From the NCBI GenBank assembly GCA_030145625.1, contig JAQYVF010000015.1, forward strand, positions 1 to 64,000: a DNA stretch of 64,000 nt, given 5' to 3'. The position numbers were made by a program, and so were the translations under genes. This document shows, one piece after another, positions 46,468-55,251 of this stretch. This DNA is from Desulfocapsa sp. (GTDB lineage: Bacteria; Desulfobacterota; Desulfobulbia; Desulfobulbales; Desulfocapsaceae). Within the stretch, counting starts at the first letter, position 1, and the number at the start of each line of letters is the position of its first letter. The notes under the pieces were generated by a model. It made no database searches. It was not told the origin of the DNA and saw only the letters and a program-made list of their open reading frames with translations.

Positions 46468-49338
46468 ATGATTTCCGAGTCCAGCTCCCGATCATTGCAA
46501 TCTGTTGGTAATGAAGAAGCCCTTCTGCAGCTCATCAGGCAACTGATGGATGAGTTGCATCCTGACTTGCGTCTTTCCCAGCCCCTTACCCTGGACAGCT
46601 CCCTTGACCGTGATTTGGGTCTGGACAGCCTTGCAAGGGTAGAACTTCTTGCCCGACTTGAACAGCAATTCAACCTGTCCCTGTCTGAACAGTTACTGGC
46701 TACGGTGGAGAGTCCGAGAGACCTGTTGCGGCATATCGGATCATCGGAAAAGGTAAGATCTTCTCCGCAGATCAGACAAACCATCCTGCCTGAGACGTCA
46801 GATTTAACTGATCTGGCACCTCATGGGGCTGATACGCTGGTAGCAGTACTTGACAGCCATGTCCAGTCCCGTCCGGATCGAATCCATCTCATCCTTGAAC
46901 ATCATGTTCAAGATGCAGCTCAGCTCAGCTATGCAGATCTTCAGACAGGTGCCTTAAAGCTGGCCGCCGGACTGCAGCATCATAATCTTGAACCGGGCGA
47001 TACCGTTGCTATTATGCTGCCCACCGGACCCGGTTATTTTTTTAGTTTTTTTGCAGTGCTGCTTGCCGGCGGCATTCCGGTACCGCTTTATCCTCCGGCA
47101 CGACCCACCCAGATTGAAGAGCATCTCAGGAGACACCGGGGGATTTTACAGAACGCCGGGGCCAAGATCATGATCACCATGCCCGAGGTCAAATCAATCG
47201 CCAGATTGCTGAAAGCCCAGGTGGAGACCCTTGAGCTGGTTGACACCGTGGAAGCATTTTCCGGGCAGACTGAGAAGTTTACTCCAATACCCATACACGC
47301 AGGTGATATTGCCTTTATTCAGTATACTTCCGGTTCCACCGGTGACCCCAAGGGTGTGGTTCTCACCCATGCCAATCTGTTGGCTAACATTCGGGCCATG
47401 GGACAGGCAACCGATGTCACAGCTGCCGATGTCTTTGTCAGCTGGCTGCCCCTCTATCATGATATGGGATTGATCGGAGCGTGGCTGGGAAGTCTTTACT
47501 ACGGCTGCCGCCTTGTCATCATGCAGCCGCTCTCCTTTCTTGCCAGACCGGAGCGTTGGCTGTGGGCCATACACAACTATAAGGGGACCATGTCGGCCTC
47601 CCCTAATTTCGGTTATGAATTCTGCTGTCGACGGCTAAGCGATGAGGTACTGCAAGGGCTTGATCTCAGCTCCTGGCGACTGGCCTTCAATGGTGCGGAG
47701 CCGGTAAGCCCTCAGACGATCAACAGTTTTGCCGAGCGTTTTGTCCCTTACGGATTTCGTCCCGAAGCTGCCTCTCCGGTGTACGGTCTGGCCGAGTCTT
47801 CGGTAGGTCTTGCCTTTCCACCGCTTGGACGTGGGCCGGTTATTGACCATGTAAAGCGTGCCCACCTTGTCGAGTCGGGCCGGGCAGTACCTGCAGCAGA
47901 AGATGATGAGACAGCTCTGCAATTCGTTGCCTGTGGCCGACCTTTGATAAGCCACCAGATCAGGATTGTTGATGAGGACGGTAGAGAGCTGCCTGATCGA
48001 CAGCAGGGAGAGCTGCAATTCAAGGGGCCGTCGGTTACCAGCGGTTACTTCCGTAATCCGGAAAAGAGTCGCACACTTTTTCGGGGAGATTGGCTGGACT
48101 CCGGTGACCTTGCCTACATTGCCGAAGGCGACGTCTTCATCACCAGTCGAATCAAGGATATTATCATCCGTGGCGGCAGAAATATTTATCCCCATGAACT
48201 GGAAGAGGCGGTGGGTAACATAGAAGGTATTCGCAAGGGATGTGTTGCCGTATTTGCCAGCCAGGACCGGGAATCTGGTACTGAACGGTTGATCGTACTG
48301 GCGGAGTCGAGGAAAAAGGATGCGGAAACAAAGGAAAAGCTGCAGCAGGGGATTACCAATACGGCTGTCGACCTCTTAGATATGCCGCCGGATGAGGTGG
48401 TTATCGCTCCACCCGGCACAGTGCTGAAAACGTCAAGTGGCAAGGTAAGAAGGGCTGCAAGCCGCGAATTGTATGAAAAAGGGGATGTGGGTAAAGCAAA
48501 ACGCGCCTTGTGGCTGCAGCTTGTCCGCCTCTCTTTTGCCGGAGTTCTGCCGCAGACCCGCAGGATGATACGCCGGGCAGGTGCTTATCTCCATGCGTCG
48601 TACTGCTGGTTGTTGTTTGGCCTTATCGGACCGGTGCTTTGGGTCTTTGTTGCTTTGCTGCCCTCCCTTCAATTGCGCTGGCGTACTGTTCGTCTTGCCT
48701 TGCGACTGCTTGCCTTCCTGTCTGGGACGCGAATGAGCATCCGCGGCCTTGAGAATATTGGTGCTGATCAAAAGATGATCCTGACATCCAATCATGCAAG
48801 TTATCTGGACAGTCTTCTTCTTGCTGCTGCCCTGCCCATCACCTGTAACTTTGTGGCAAAGGCTGAGCTGGCAGGTAACTTTTTCTCCAGGGTGTTTCTT
48901 TCCCGGCTGGATGTGATTTTTGTCGAACGCTTTGATGTGGAAAAAGGAGTGGAGGGTGCGCGCAGGATTGCTCGGGATGCCGCTTCAGGTAAGCGACCGC
49001 TCTTCTTTGCCGAGGGCACCCTGCAGCGCATGACCGGTCTTTTGCCATTTCAGATGGGGGCCTTTGTCACGGCGGCCCAGGCAGGGATTCCTGTAATCCC
49101 GGTGACGATTCGTGGCAGCAGAAACAAGCTCCGTGGCGGTTCCTGGTTTCCCCGGAAAGGTGCGATCACTATTATTATCGACAAGCCGCTTATGCCAAAA
49201 AACAGCGATTGGAATGCTGCAGTCAAGCTGCGCGATGATGTACGTTCAGTGATACTGCACCATTGCGGTGAACCTGATTTGGCCGGGGTCTATACCTCGA
49301 TTTCGCAGATGGAGATTGAACGACCTGATACTCCTTAA
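46468..49338 (+). CDS. ACP-fatty acyl-AMP ligase-PlsC acyltransferase fusion
   Basis: The 956-residue protein starts at ATG after CAGGAGG. Three parts are seen. An acyl carrier domain (about 17-95) has the phosphopantetheine serine Ser54 in GLDSLARVEL. An AMP-forming ligase of the FAAL type (about 130-690) has YTSGSTGDPKGVVLTHAN, RPERWLWAIHNYKGTMSA, LAFNGAEPVS and a C-terminal SSGKVRR lysine region. A PlsC domain (about 755-940) has NHASYLD (HxxxxD motif) and FAEGTLQ. FAALs make acyl-AMP and load a carrier protein without CoA. Here the acyl group could move from the internal carrier to a lysolipid acceptor. It is first of a probable five-gene operon. Confidence 0.85.
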   Translation: MISESSSRSLQSVGNEEALLQLIRQLMDELHPDLRLSQPLTLDSSLDRDLGLDSLARVELLARLEQQFNLSLSEQLLATVESPRDLLRHIGSSEKVRSSPQIRQTILPETSDLTDLAPHGADTLVAVLDSHVQSRPDRIHLILEHHVQDAAQLSYADLQTGALKLAAGLQHHNLEPGDTVAIMLPTGPGYFFSFFAVLLAGGIPVPLYPPARPTQIEEHLRRHRGILQNAGAKIMITMPEVKSIARLLKAQVETLELVDTVEAFSGQTEKFTPIPIHAGDIAFIQYTSGSTGDPKGVVLTHANLLANIRAMGQATDVTAADVFVSWLPLYHDMGLIGAWLGSLYYGCRLVIMQPLSFLARPERWLWAIHNYKGTMSASPNFGYEFCCRRLSDEVLQGLDLSSWRLAFNGAEPVSPQTINSFAERFVPYGFRPEAASPVYGLAESSVGLAFPPLGRGPVIDHVKRAHLVESGRAVPAAEDDETALQFVACGRPLISHQIRIVDEDGRELPDRQQGELQFKGPSVTSGYFRNPEKSRTLFRGDWLDSGDLAYIAEGDVFITSRIKDIIIRGGRNIYPHELEEAVGNIEGIRKGCVAVFASQDRESGTERLIVLAESRKKDAETKEKLQQGITNTAVDLLDMPPDEVVIAPPGTVLKTSSGKVRRAASRELYEKGDVGKAKRALWLQLVRLSFAGVLPQTRRMIRRAGAYLHASYCWLLFGLIGPVLWVFVALLPSLQLRWRTVRLALRLLAFLSGTRMSIRGLENIGADQKMILTSNHASYLDSLLLAAALPITCNFVAKAELAGNFFSRVFLSRLDVIFVERFDVEKGVEGARRIARDAASGKRPLFFAEGTLQRMTGLLPFQMGAFVTAAQAGIPVIPVTIRGSRNKLRGGSWFPRKGAITIIIDKPLMPKNSDWNAAVKLRDDVRSVILHHCGEPDLAGVYTSISQMEIERPDTP

Positions 49339-49352
49339 AAGAGGGAAGAGTG

Positions 49353-51194
49353 ATGAAACCAGATACCAAATCCGCTCAAGTCCTGGATATTATTTCAACT
49401 GCTGAGGCTGGTACACTTTCCGGTCTGCTCAAATGTCGGATTGAAAGGACACCGGATTCACCGGCCTTTCAGCAATATGACAGGAAGCAGAAGAGATGGG
49501 TCACCTACTGCTGGCAGGAAATCGGCAAGCGTGTTGCTCAGTGGCAGCAGGGGATGAAAAGAGAGTCTCTTGTGCCGGGTGATCGGGTAGCGATTCTGCT
49601 TGCCAATTCCATAGAATGGGTCTGTTTTGAGCAGGCCGCCCTTGCTCTCGGCCTGGTAGTGGTCCCCTTATACACCTGGGACAGTCCTGAGAATATTGCC
49701 TACCTCCTGAAAGACTCGGGAAGCAGGCTGCTGCTGACAGGGACGGTCGAACAATGGTTGAAACTTGTCCCCCATGCAGCCTCTTTTCCGCAACTCAACA
49801 AGGTCATTTGTCTGGAGGACACCCCCCCGGCCAAATCACCTGCTCTGGTAACCGAATCCATGAGTACATGGCTTCCTGATGATGGTGGTGAGATACACAT
49901 TCACGGTGCTGGCCCAGATTCCCTGGCAACTATCGTCTACACCTCGGGAACTACAGGGCCTCCCAAGGGGGTGATGCTTTCGCATAAAAACATACTCTGG
50001 AACGCAGAGGCCATCTTGAAGGTGATCCCCTGTTATCCCACCGATATCCTGCTCTCCTTTCTCCCGCTCTCCCATACCTTTGAACGAACTGTAGGCTATT
50101 ATACGCCGATGATGGCGGGGTGTTCGATTGCCTACAGCCGTTCCATGGAAAAGCTGGTGGAAGACCTGCAGACCATACGACCCACCATCATTATTTCAGT
50201 TCCGCGCATCTTCGAAAAGGTATACGCCAAGGTCCGAAAACAGCTGCAGAACAAAAGTAGTGTTGCCCGCTGGCTGTTTCAGCTTACTCTCGACACCGGA
50301 TGGCGCCATTTTGAAGCTGCACAGGGACGAGCTCCAGCATCACCTTTCCGGGAACAGCTGCTCTGGCCCCTGTTGCAACGTATTGTGGCGGCCAAGATAC
50401 TCAACCGGCTTGGCGGCAGAATCCGATTTGCTGTGAGCGGCGGAGCTCCCTTGCAGGAGGCTGTTTCCAGGTTTTTCCTCAGCCTTGGACTTCCCTTGAT
50501 TCAGGGCTATGGTTTGACAGAGGCGGCGCCTGTGGTCAGTGCGAATACTCCCGAGCATAATGTCCCGGCCTCGGTGGGGCCTCCTCTTCCTGATGTCCAG
50601 TGTCGTATCGGCCATGAGAATGAACTGCTGGTGAAAAGCCCCGGCCTCATGTCAGGCTACTGGAACCTGGTGGATAAGTCTAGAGAGGCCATTGATAGTG
50701 AAGGTTGGCTCCATACCGGTGACGTGGTGGAAATAAAGAACAGCGATATCCATATCCGCGGACGGCTCAAAGAGATCATCGTTACCTCAACCGGTGAAAA
50801 AGTTCCGCCTGCGGATTTGGAAATGACCATAGGCGGTGATCCCCTTTTTGATCATGTAATGGTGATTGGCGAGGGCATGCCGTATCTTGTCGCGTTGCTG
50901 GTGTTGGACCGTTCTCCATGGGAAGAACTGGCTGAGAAATATGGGCTGGATGCAGCTGATGCCTCGTCACTGCAAGCACCTGCATCCAGGAAGGCGGTTG
51001 TCGAAAAACTTCAGGGTTTGCTCCATGAATTCCCCGGTAATGCCCGGATTCGTAAAGTAGGGTTGCTCCTGGATGATTGGAGTATTGAAAACGGCCTGTT
51101 GACCCCAACTTTGAAGTTAAAACGGGGAGAAATCAAAACCCGGTATGCAGAAACCATCAAGGAGCTGTATAAGGGGCATGATGTACTCCTTTAA
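49353..51194 (+). CDS. Long-chain acyl-CoA synthetase-type AMP ligase (FadD15-like)
   Basis: The protein (613 residues from ATG 49353) has TIVYTSGTTGPPKGVMLSHK, LSFLPLSHTFERTVGYYTPM, RIRFAVSGGAPLQ, GYGLTEAAPVVSANTP and the motif RLKEIIVTSTGEKVPPADLE. This is the AMP-binding long-chain acyl-CoA ligase subgroup with a C-terminal domain modified from the classic FadD type. It activates a fatty acid to its AMP and then CoA ester. The ATG at 49353 follows GAGGGAAG, and a GTG one codon upstream is an alternative. Only 14 bases separate it from the FAAL fusion, so both are likely co-transcribed. Confidence 0.85.
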   Translation: MKPDTKSAQVLDIISTAEAGTLSGLLKCRIERTPDSPAFQQYDRKQKRWVTYCWQEIGKRVAQWQQGMKRESLVPGDRVAILLANSIEWVCFEQAALALGLVVVPLYTWDSPENIAYLLKDSGSRLLLTGTVEQWLKLVPHAASFPQLNKVICLEDTPPAKSPALVTESMSTWLPDDGGEIHIHGAGPDSLATIVYTSGTTGPPKGVMLSHKNILWNAEAILKVIPCYPTDILLSFLPLSHTFERTVGYYTPMMAGCSIAYSRSMEKLVEDLQTIRPTIIISVPRIFEKVYAKVRKQLQNKSSVARWLFQLTLDTGWRHFEAAQGRAPASPFREQLLWPLLQRIVAAKILNRLGGRIRFAVSGGAPLQEAVSRFFLSLGLPLIQGYGLTEAAPVVSANTPEHNVPASVGPPLPDVQCRIGHENELLVKSPGLMSGYWNLVDKSREAIDSEGWLHTGDVVEIKNSDIHIRGRLKEIIVTSTGEKVPPADLEMTIGGDPLFDHVMVIGEGMPYLVALLVLDRSPWEELAEKYGLDAADASSLQAPASRKAVVEKLQGLLHEFPGNARIRKVGLLLDDWSIENGLLTPTLKLKRGEIKTRYAETIKELYKGHDVLL

Positions 51195-51219
51195 ATCCTA
51201 TGGAAAATGTATTGCTTGA

Positions 51220-51232
51220 GGGTACCTTGAAA
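51220..51232 (+). repeat. Solo end of the 189-bp MITE family
   Basis: GGGTACCTTGAAA matches the first 13 bases of the 189-bp element exactly. The following bases diverge. It sits 15 bases before the grdC start and would supply or replace part of the leader. It may be the scar of a degraded copy. Confidence 0.4.
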
Positions 51233-51246
51233 TAAAAAAGGAAACT

Positions 51247-52713
51247 ATGGTCACAACTCCTGTTATTAAAAACTGTTCGTACTGTCTGGTTCATGTTCCT
51301 GATCTTGTTCAGTATGGCTCAAAGCCACGACGGGAAATAACAGAAAATTCAAGTATTCGAGACTCCATTACCCAATCTCTCCGTTCGTATGAAACGGTTC
51401 TCTCTTATCCTCCAAACCAGACCTATATCGGTAATCTGTCTCCCGATGAACTCAGTAAGGTTTCAAGGCCCTGGTTTGAAAAAGAAACTCCATGCAGCAG
51501 CAAAGGTAAATTCGGAGAAATCCTGGATCAGAGCAGTTTTTATGGTTTGCTTAAGGTGGCAGATGTTCTGAATCCTCCTCTCTTTACAGTGGATGAGACT
51601 GTGTTGCCAAAACTGCGAGAACGTCTTGCGGAGCATCCTCTACTCACCACTTTTGCTTCAAGGCTTGCAGCTAATTCTACAAATGTACCTGAACCTGTCG
51701 AGCAAGATTCAATGCAATCTTCTGCATTGCACATCTGTTCGGAAGGAAAAACCTTTGGCTGGTTTTATGGTGATGAACGGGCGGAAGGACGGGGCGATGA
51801 AAATCTGGGACCATATACTCTTCTTGAAAATGTATGCACTAAAGCCACAGGGGCCTTGGCGCTTACCTGGCTCCTGCATCGTGAAAAAATTGATCCGGGA
51901 AAGATTGACTTTCTTATCAGCTGTGGTGAAGAGGCCTGTGGTGACCGGTATCAACGCGGTGGAGGTGGTATGGCCAAGGCCATTGGAGAGATGTGCGGCT
52001 GTATCAATGCCTCGGGCATGGATATTAAAAATTTCTGTGCAGCACCTGCATCGGCCATTGTCACGGCAGCGGCCATGGTGAAAGCTGGACTCTATAAGCG
52101 AGTTGCTGTTATCGGCGGTGGCTCGCTTGCCAAACTTGGCATGAAATTTCAGTCCTTTCTGGAGCATAAAATACCCATACTCGATGATTGCCTTGCCTGT
52201 ACTGCTTTACTCATTAGTGAGGATGATGGGGCAAGCCCCATTATTCACCTTGAACCGGGAGCTGTAGGGACGGTTCCCGTGGGCGCAGGCTTCTCAGATG
52301 AGGCCGTGTTTCGCCATTATATGCTGGCTCCCCTTGAGGCCCTTGGCCTGAAATGTTCAGATATAGACCGCTATGCCGCTGAACTGCATGATCCTGAAAT
52401 CATGGAGTTTGCCGGTTCCGGTGATGTTGCGTCAAAGAATTATCGGAAGATTGCAGCCATGGCAGTGCTGGCAAAACAGCTTGAGAAATCTGCGATGAAC
52501 TCATGGATTGAAAAGATCGGTATGCCTGGTTTTGCACCCACACAAGGGCATATTCCATCTGCGATTCCCTATATCGGGCATGCCATGGAGGCGATGGGCA
52601 GGGGGGAGATCAAACGGGTCATGTTTCTTGCCCGGGCAAGTCTTTTTCTGAATCGTTGTACGAACCTGCTGGATGGGGTTTCATTTATCTTGGAACGCAA
52701 CCCCAGACATTGA
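51247..52713 (+). CDS. grdC: Glycine reductase complex component C, beta subunit (GrdC family)
   Basis: The 488-residue protein starts MVTTPVIKNCSYCLVHVPDL and continues VQYGSKPRREI, the family opening of GrdC. It has a thiolase/FabH-like fold, with DFLISCGEEACGDRYQRGGG, NFCAAPASAIVTAAAMVKAG (Cys264) and ELHDPEIMEFAGSGDVASKN. C-terminal GFAPTQGHIPSAIPYIGHAM also fits. In clostridia GrdC forms a complex with GrdD and takes the carboxymethyl group from Sec of GrdA to form acetyl phosphate. Here the PlsX-like GrdD partner is not adjacent and the neighbours are acyl-AMP ligases. Starts at ATG after AAAGGAAAC. Length is close to the usual 500. Confidence 0.85.
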   Translation: MVTTPVIKNCSYCLVHVPDLVQYGSKPRREITENSSIRDSITQSLRSYETVLSYPPNQTYIGNLSPDELSKVSRPWFEKETPCSSKGKFGEILDQSSFYGLLKVADVLNPPLFTVDETVLPKLRERLAEHPLLTTFASRLAANSTNVPEPVEQDSMQSSALHICSEGKTFGWFYGDERAEGRGDENLGPYTLLENVCTKATGALALTWLLHREKIDPGKIDFLISCGEEACGDRYQRGGGGMAKAIGEMCGCINASGMDIKNFCAAPASAIVTAAAMVKAGLYKRVAVIGGGSLAKLGMKFQSFLEHKIPILDDCLACTALLISEDDGASPIIHLEPGAVGTVPVGAGFSDEAVFRHYMLAPLEALGLKCSDIDRYAAELHDPEIMEFAGSGDVASKNYRKIAAMAVLAKQLEKSAMNSWIEKIGMPGFAPTQGHIPSAIPYIGHAMEAMGRGEIKRVMFLARASLFLNRCTNLLDGVSFILERNPRH

Positions 52714-52749
52714 GAGTGGGTTGTATAGATCAATAAGGAGAGAGCACAG

Positions 52750-53205
52750 ATGTTAACAGGAAAAAAAGCGATTGTTTTTGGGGAACGGGATGACATTTCC
52801 GGGACAACGGTCAGCACATGTCTCAAAGCTGCCGGTGCCGAGATCGTTTATGAGGCAACCGCCTGTTTTGTCTGAACAGCAGCAGGCGCCGTAGGTCTTA
52901 CGGTACAGGAAGAGATCAAAAAACTGGCTGAGCAGCATGGGGCAGAGAACCTGATTATTGTCTTTGGCATCAACCAGCCTTCTACCATACGGATCATGGC
53001 CCAGACCTTTAAAAGTGGTGATCCCAGCTTTGCAGGCCCCCTGGCCGGTGTTGCCCTGAACATAGAAAGCTACCATATTCTTGAACTTCAGGACGATATC
53101 CCGGAAAAGGTCTGGGAAAAGGAAATGGCCATGTATGAACTTGAAATCGAGGAGGAGGCACGGGAAGCGATTTGCAGCATTATGAAAGATGCGCGCACCA
53201 GTTAG
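52750..53205 (+). CDS. grdA: Glycine reductase selenoprotein A, with in-frame UGA as selenocysteine
   Basis: Starting at ATG 52750, after AAGGAGAGA, the frame runs 151 codons if the TGA at 52873-52875 is read as selenocysteine 42. The surrounding sequence is TACFVUTAAGA, the GrdA signature. The rest matches the family along its whole length (AENLIIVFGINQP, TFKSGDPSFAGPLAGVAL), with the usual 150-160 residues. Similarity continues on both sides of the UGA without frameshift. A SECIS-like hairpin follows (52889-52903). The protein carries a Se-bound carboxymethyl intermediate in classic glycine reductase. No GrdB-type substrate component lies nearby. A simple ORF call would lose or truncate this gene. 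Confidence 0.93.
52889..52903 (+). promoter_or_regulatory. Bacterial SECIS hairpin in grdA
   Basis: CCGTA (52889-52893) and TACGG (52899-52903) form a perfect 5-bp stem around the loop GGTCT. This loop matches the apical GGUCU of the E. coli fdhF SECIS. The loop begins 18 bases after the UGA, within the range for SelB-dependent decoding. Confidence 0.8.
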
Positions 53206-53351
53206 AAGCCGTAAGGAAATTATTGCTGAGATCGTAGTGCTTCTCTATCAGATGCTCAATCATTGTAAGTAGTCCTTGGTGTCGCTTTTTCATGTAATTT
53301 GATGAAGATGTGGAGCTCGGGGGCACTTCTACCCGTGCCACAGGACTCCGG

Positions 53352-53951
53352 ATGAATAATAGACTGCAGGAACTGCTGACCAGGATAAAACAGCTTGAAC
53401 AGGAATTGTTCATTGAGCTGCAGAAAAAAGAAAAAGAGTATTTTTATGAGGTTCTGGACAAGAAGGTTCGCTTTCAGAAGGATGTTAAAAAGAAAAACAG
53501 ACGCCTTGTCAAAACCATTCGTCGCTATCTTAATGATGCAGCCCTGCTGAATATCATCACTGTGCCGGTTGTTTGGTCCTGCCTGTTGCCCGCCCTGTTC
53601 CTGGATGGTGTCGTTTCTCTTTTCCAGGTAATCTGCTTTCCCATCTACTCCATCCCAAAGGTCAAGCGGAGTGACTATATCATTTTTGACCGGCAGTATC
53701 TGAGTTACCTGAATCTGATTGAAAAATTAAACTGCTGCTACTGTGGATATTTCAATGGGCTGATTGGATATGTTCAGGAAATAGCAGGGCGGACGGAACA
53801 GTATTGGTGCCCCATAAAACATGCCCATCGAACTAAAACGAGGCACAGTCGCTATAGATTTTTCTTAGATTACGGCGATGGGGAGGGATTTCGGGAAAAA
53901 AACAGTGGAATTCGCAGCGACTTTGATGATCTGGACAGCAAGGTTTCTTGA
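53352..53951 (+). CDS. Conserved membrane protein with CxYC motif, downstream of grdA
   Basis: From ATG 53352 the protein has 199 residues. It begins with a coiled-coil-like helix (MNNRLQELLTRIKQLEQE), then has a hydrophobic region with two likely membrane segments (NIITVPVVWSCLLPALFLDG, VVSLFQVICFPIYS). A conserved-looking block follows, LNCCYCGYFNGLIGYVQEIA, then GRTEQYWCPIKHAHR. Proteins with the last block are widespread uncharacterised proteins. The four-cysteine region could bind a metal. It follows grdA by 146 bases on the same strand. An upstream start (53310) has no better ribosome site. Confidence 0.7.
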   Translation: MNNRLQELLTRIKQLEQELFIELQKKEKEYFYEVLDKKVRFQKDVKKKNRRLVKTIRRYLNDAALLNIITVPVVWSCLLPALFLDGVVSLFQVICFPIYSIPKVKRSDYIIFDRQYLSYLNLIEKLNCCYCGYFNGLIGYVQEIAGRTEQYWCPIKHAHRTKTRHSRYRFFLDYGDGEGFREKNSGIRSDFDDLDSKVS

Positions 53952-54588
53952 CACTCAATTGAAGAGTTTTTCAGGGGCTTCATGATTTTTCTTCCACACG
54001 CTGCAGGATTCAAGCCCACCCGCACGAAGTCCGATTTGCTGATAAATTCGCTCCCACAGGAAAGGCACAACTCTGTTGAAATTTCAAACCGCTCAAAATT
54101 CTGCTGTTCGTTAAGAGGACTGCGGTAGTTTCGTCAAGCCTTACTTGAGTCGGGGCCCAAAACAGCTTCTTAAGCGCCCCAGTCCCAGGGGCTACACCCA
54201 AGTGTATAACGCCGGAAGGATAATTCCTGTCAGTTTCATTTTCTTTGCGCCGTGGATCGTTTGAACAAGTAGGGATCCCTCTGTTTACTCTTTGACTGGC
54301 CTTGTGCTGTTATGGAATTCAATGTTCTGATGGTTGGTTGGGCTATCCGAAAATGTTTGGAGAGTGTATTGTTGCGACAATTTGCCACGCCCATTGCATT
54401 GTTAGGTGATATCAGAATGTTCTCCTTGTCTTAATAGCGCTTATCGCTTTAATGCCTTTGATTTTCATTGCATTTTCAACACAAAAAACTTTATTACTTC
54501 GCTGATAAACTCCAAAAAAGCAAATCCAGCGCACTCTTTTTTATAAGAGGCATCTCGTAACCCTGAAAACTGAAAAGGAGGATGTAAC
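53952..54588. other. Intergenic region with a REP-like hairpin remnant
   Basis: About 640 bases. The only recognisable element is a diverged REP core at 54029-54060. Short unsupported open frames cover the rest. I see no RNA gene or promoter of confidence. The small secreted protein at 54589 follows with an AAAAGGAGGATG ribosome site. Confidence 0.5.
54029..54060 (-). repeat. Diverged REP-like core
   Basis: Minus-strand sequence CCTGTGGGAGCGAATTTATC followed by AGCAAATCGGA matches the consensus CTGTAGGAGCGGATTTATCCGCGAAATCGG of the 6.8 and 46.2 kb repeats with several changes. The palindrome is partly lost. Confidence 0.5.
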
Positions 54589-54999
54589 ATGAAGAATTTA
54601 CTTAAAAATTTTTTGGTTGTTTCGGTACTCGCTGCAAGCTTTATTGCTGCACAAGGGGTTTTGGCAAAAGAGGATCTGGATTGCGGCACAGTGGTGGGTA
54701 CGGAGTCGGAACCAGTTGTTGTTTGTGCAATTGATTATAATGTGAATGCAATTACAGTGTGTACGGCTTGTCCTGATCAGGATTGCGTCACCGTCAATGG
54801 TATTCCTTTGGATTACTTTGCGAAGTGGGAGGAACTTGATCTTCTTGGTGAGTCAATTTGGATAAATGCCCACGAATGTCCTCTTTCCGGTAGACTCATG
54901 GCCTGTGATTTGACAGTGGATGTGGATGACCCCGCAGCAGATCTTTTCTTTGAGTTACGCCAAGGTGGACTTGGGAAAAATGGTAATCAGGGGAATTAA
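54589..54999 (+). CDS. Small cysteine-rich secreted protein
   Basis: The 136-residue product starts at ATG after AAAAGGAGG. It has a signal peptide (VLAASFIAAQGVLA). The mature part has six or more cysteines (DCGTVVG, VVVCAID, CTACPDQDC, HECPLSG, MACDLTV), suggesting disulfides or metal binding. It ends in a glycine/asparagine-rich tail (RQGGLGKNGNQGN). I do not recognise the family. It stands alone between gene blocks. Confidence 0.65.
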   Translation: MKNLLKNFLVVSVLAASFIAAQGVLAKEDLDCGTVVGTESEPVVVCAIDYNVNAITVCTACPDQDCVTVNGIPLDYFAKWEELDLLGESIWINAHECPLSGRLMACDLTVDVDDPAADLFFELRQGGLGKNGNQGN

Positions 55000-55251
55000 C
55001 CGGCTTTAAATTTTAAGGGTAGCGGACACAGAGACTGTAATGCCACCTTCTCTTGAAAGCATATGGCTTCAGGGAAGAGGCCGCTGTATTTAAAAAATGA
55101 GATGATGCTGGTTGACAGTGATTGTTGTTCGGCACGGTTTCTTTGTCTGCTCCTGTTGGAGCGAGGCTGTCAGGTTTACCTGGGATTGCAATCAGCTGAA
55201 CATGGTTTACCGGCCTTGACACCAGATCCCTGAAAAATGAATTGGAAAAAA

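Noticed and set aside
47635-48195. 186-residue minus-strand ORF
   Set aside because: It lies antisense in the FAAL domain, whose motifs are unambiguous.
52873-52875. Premature stop making grdA a pseudogene
   Set aside because: The residues before and after the TGA match the family CFVUTAAG site exactly, the frame continues and a SECIS-like hairpin follows.
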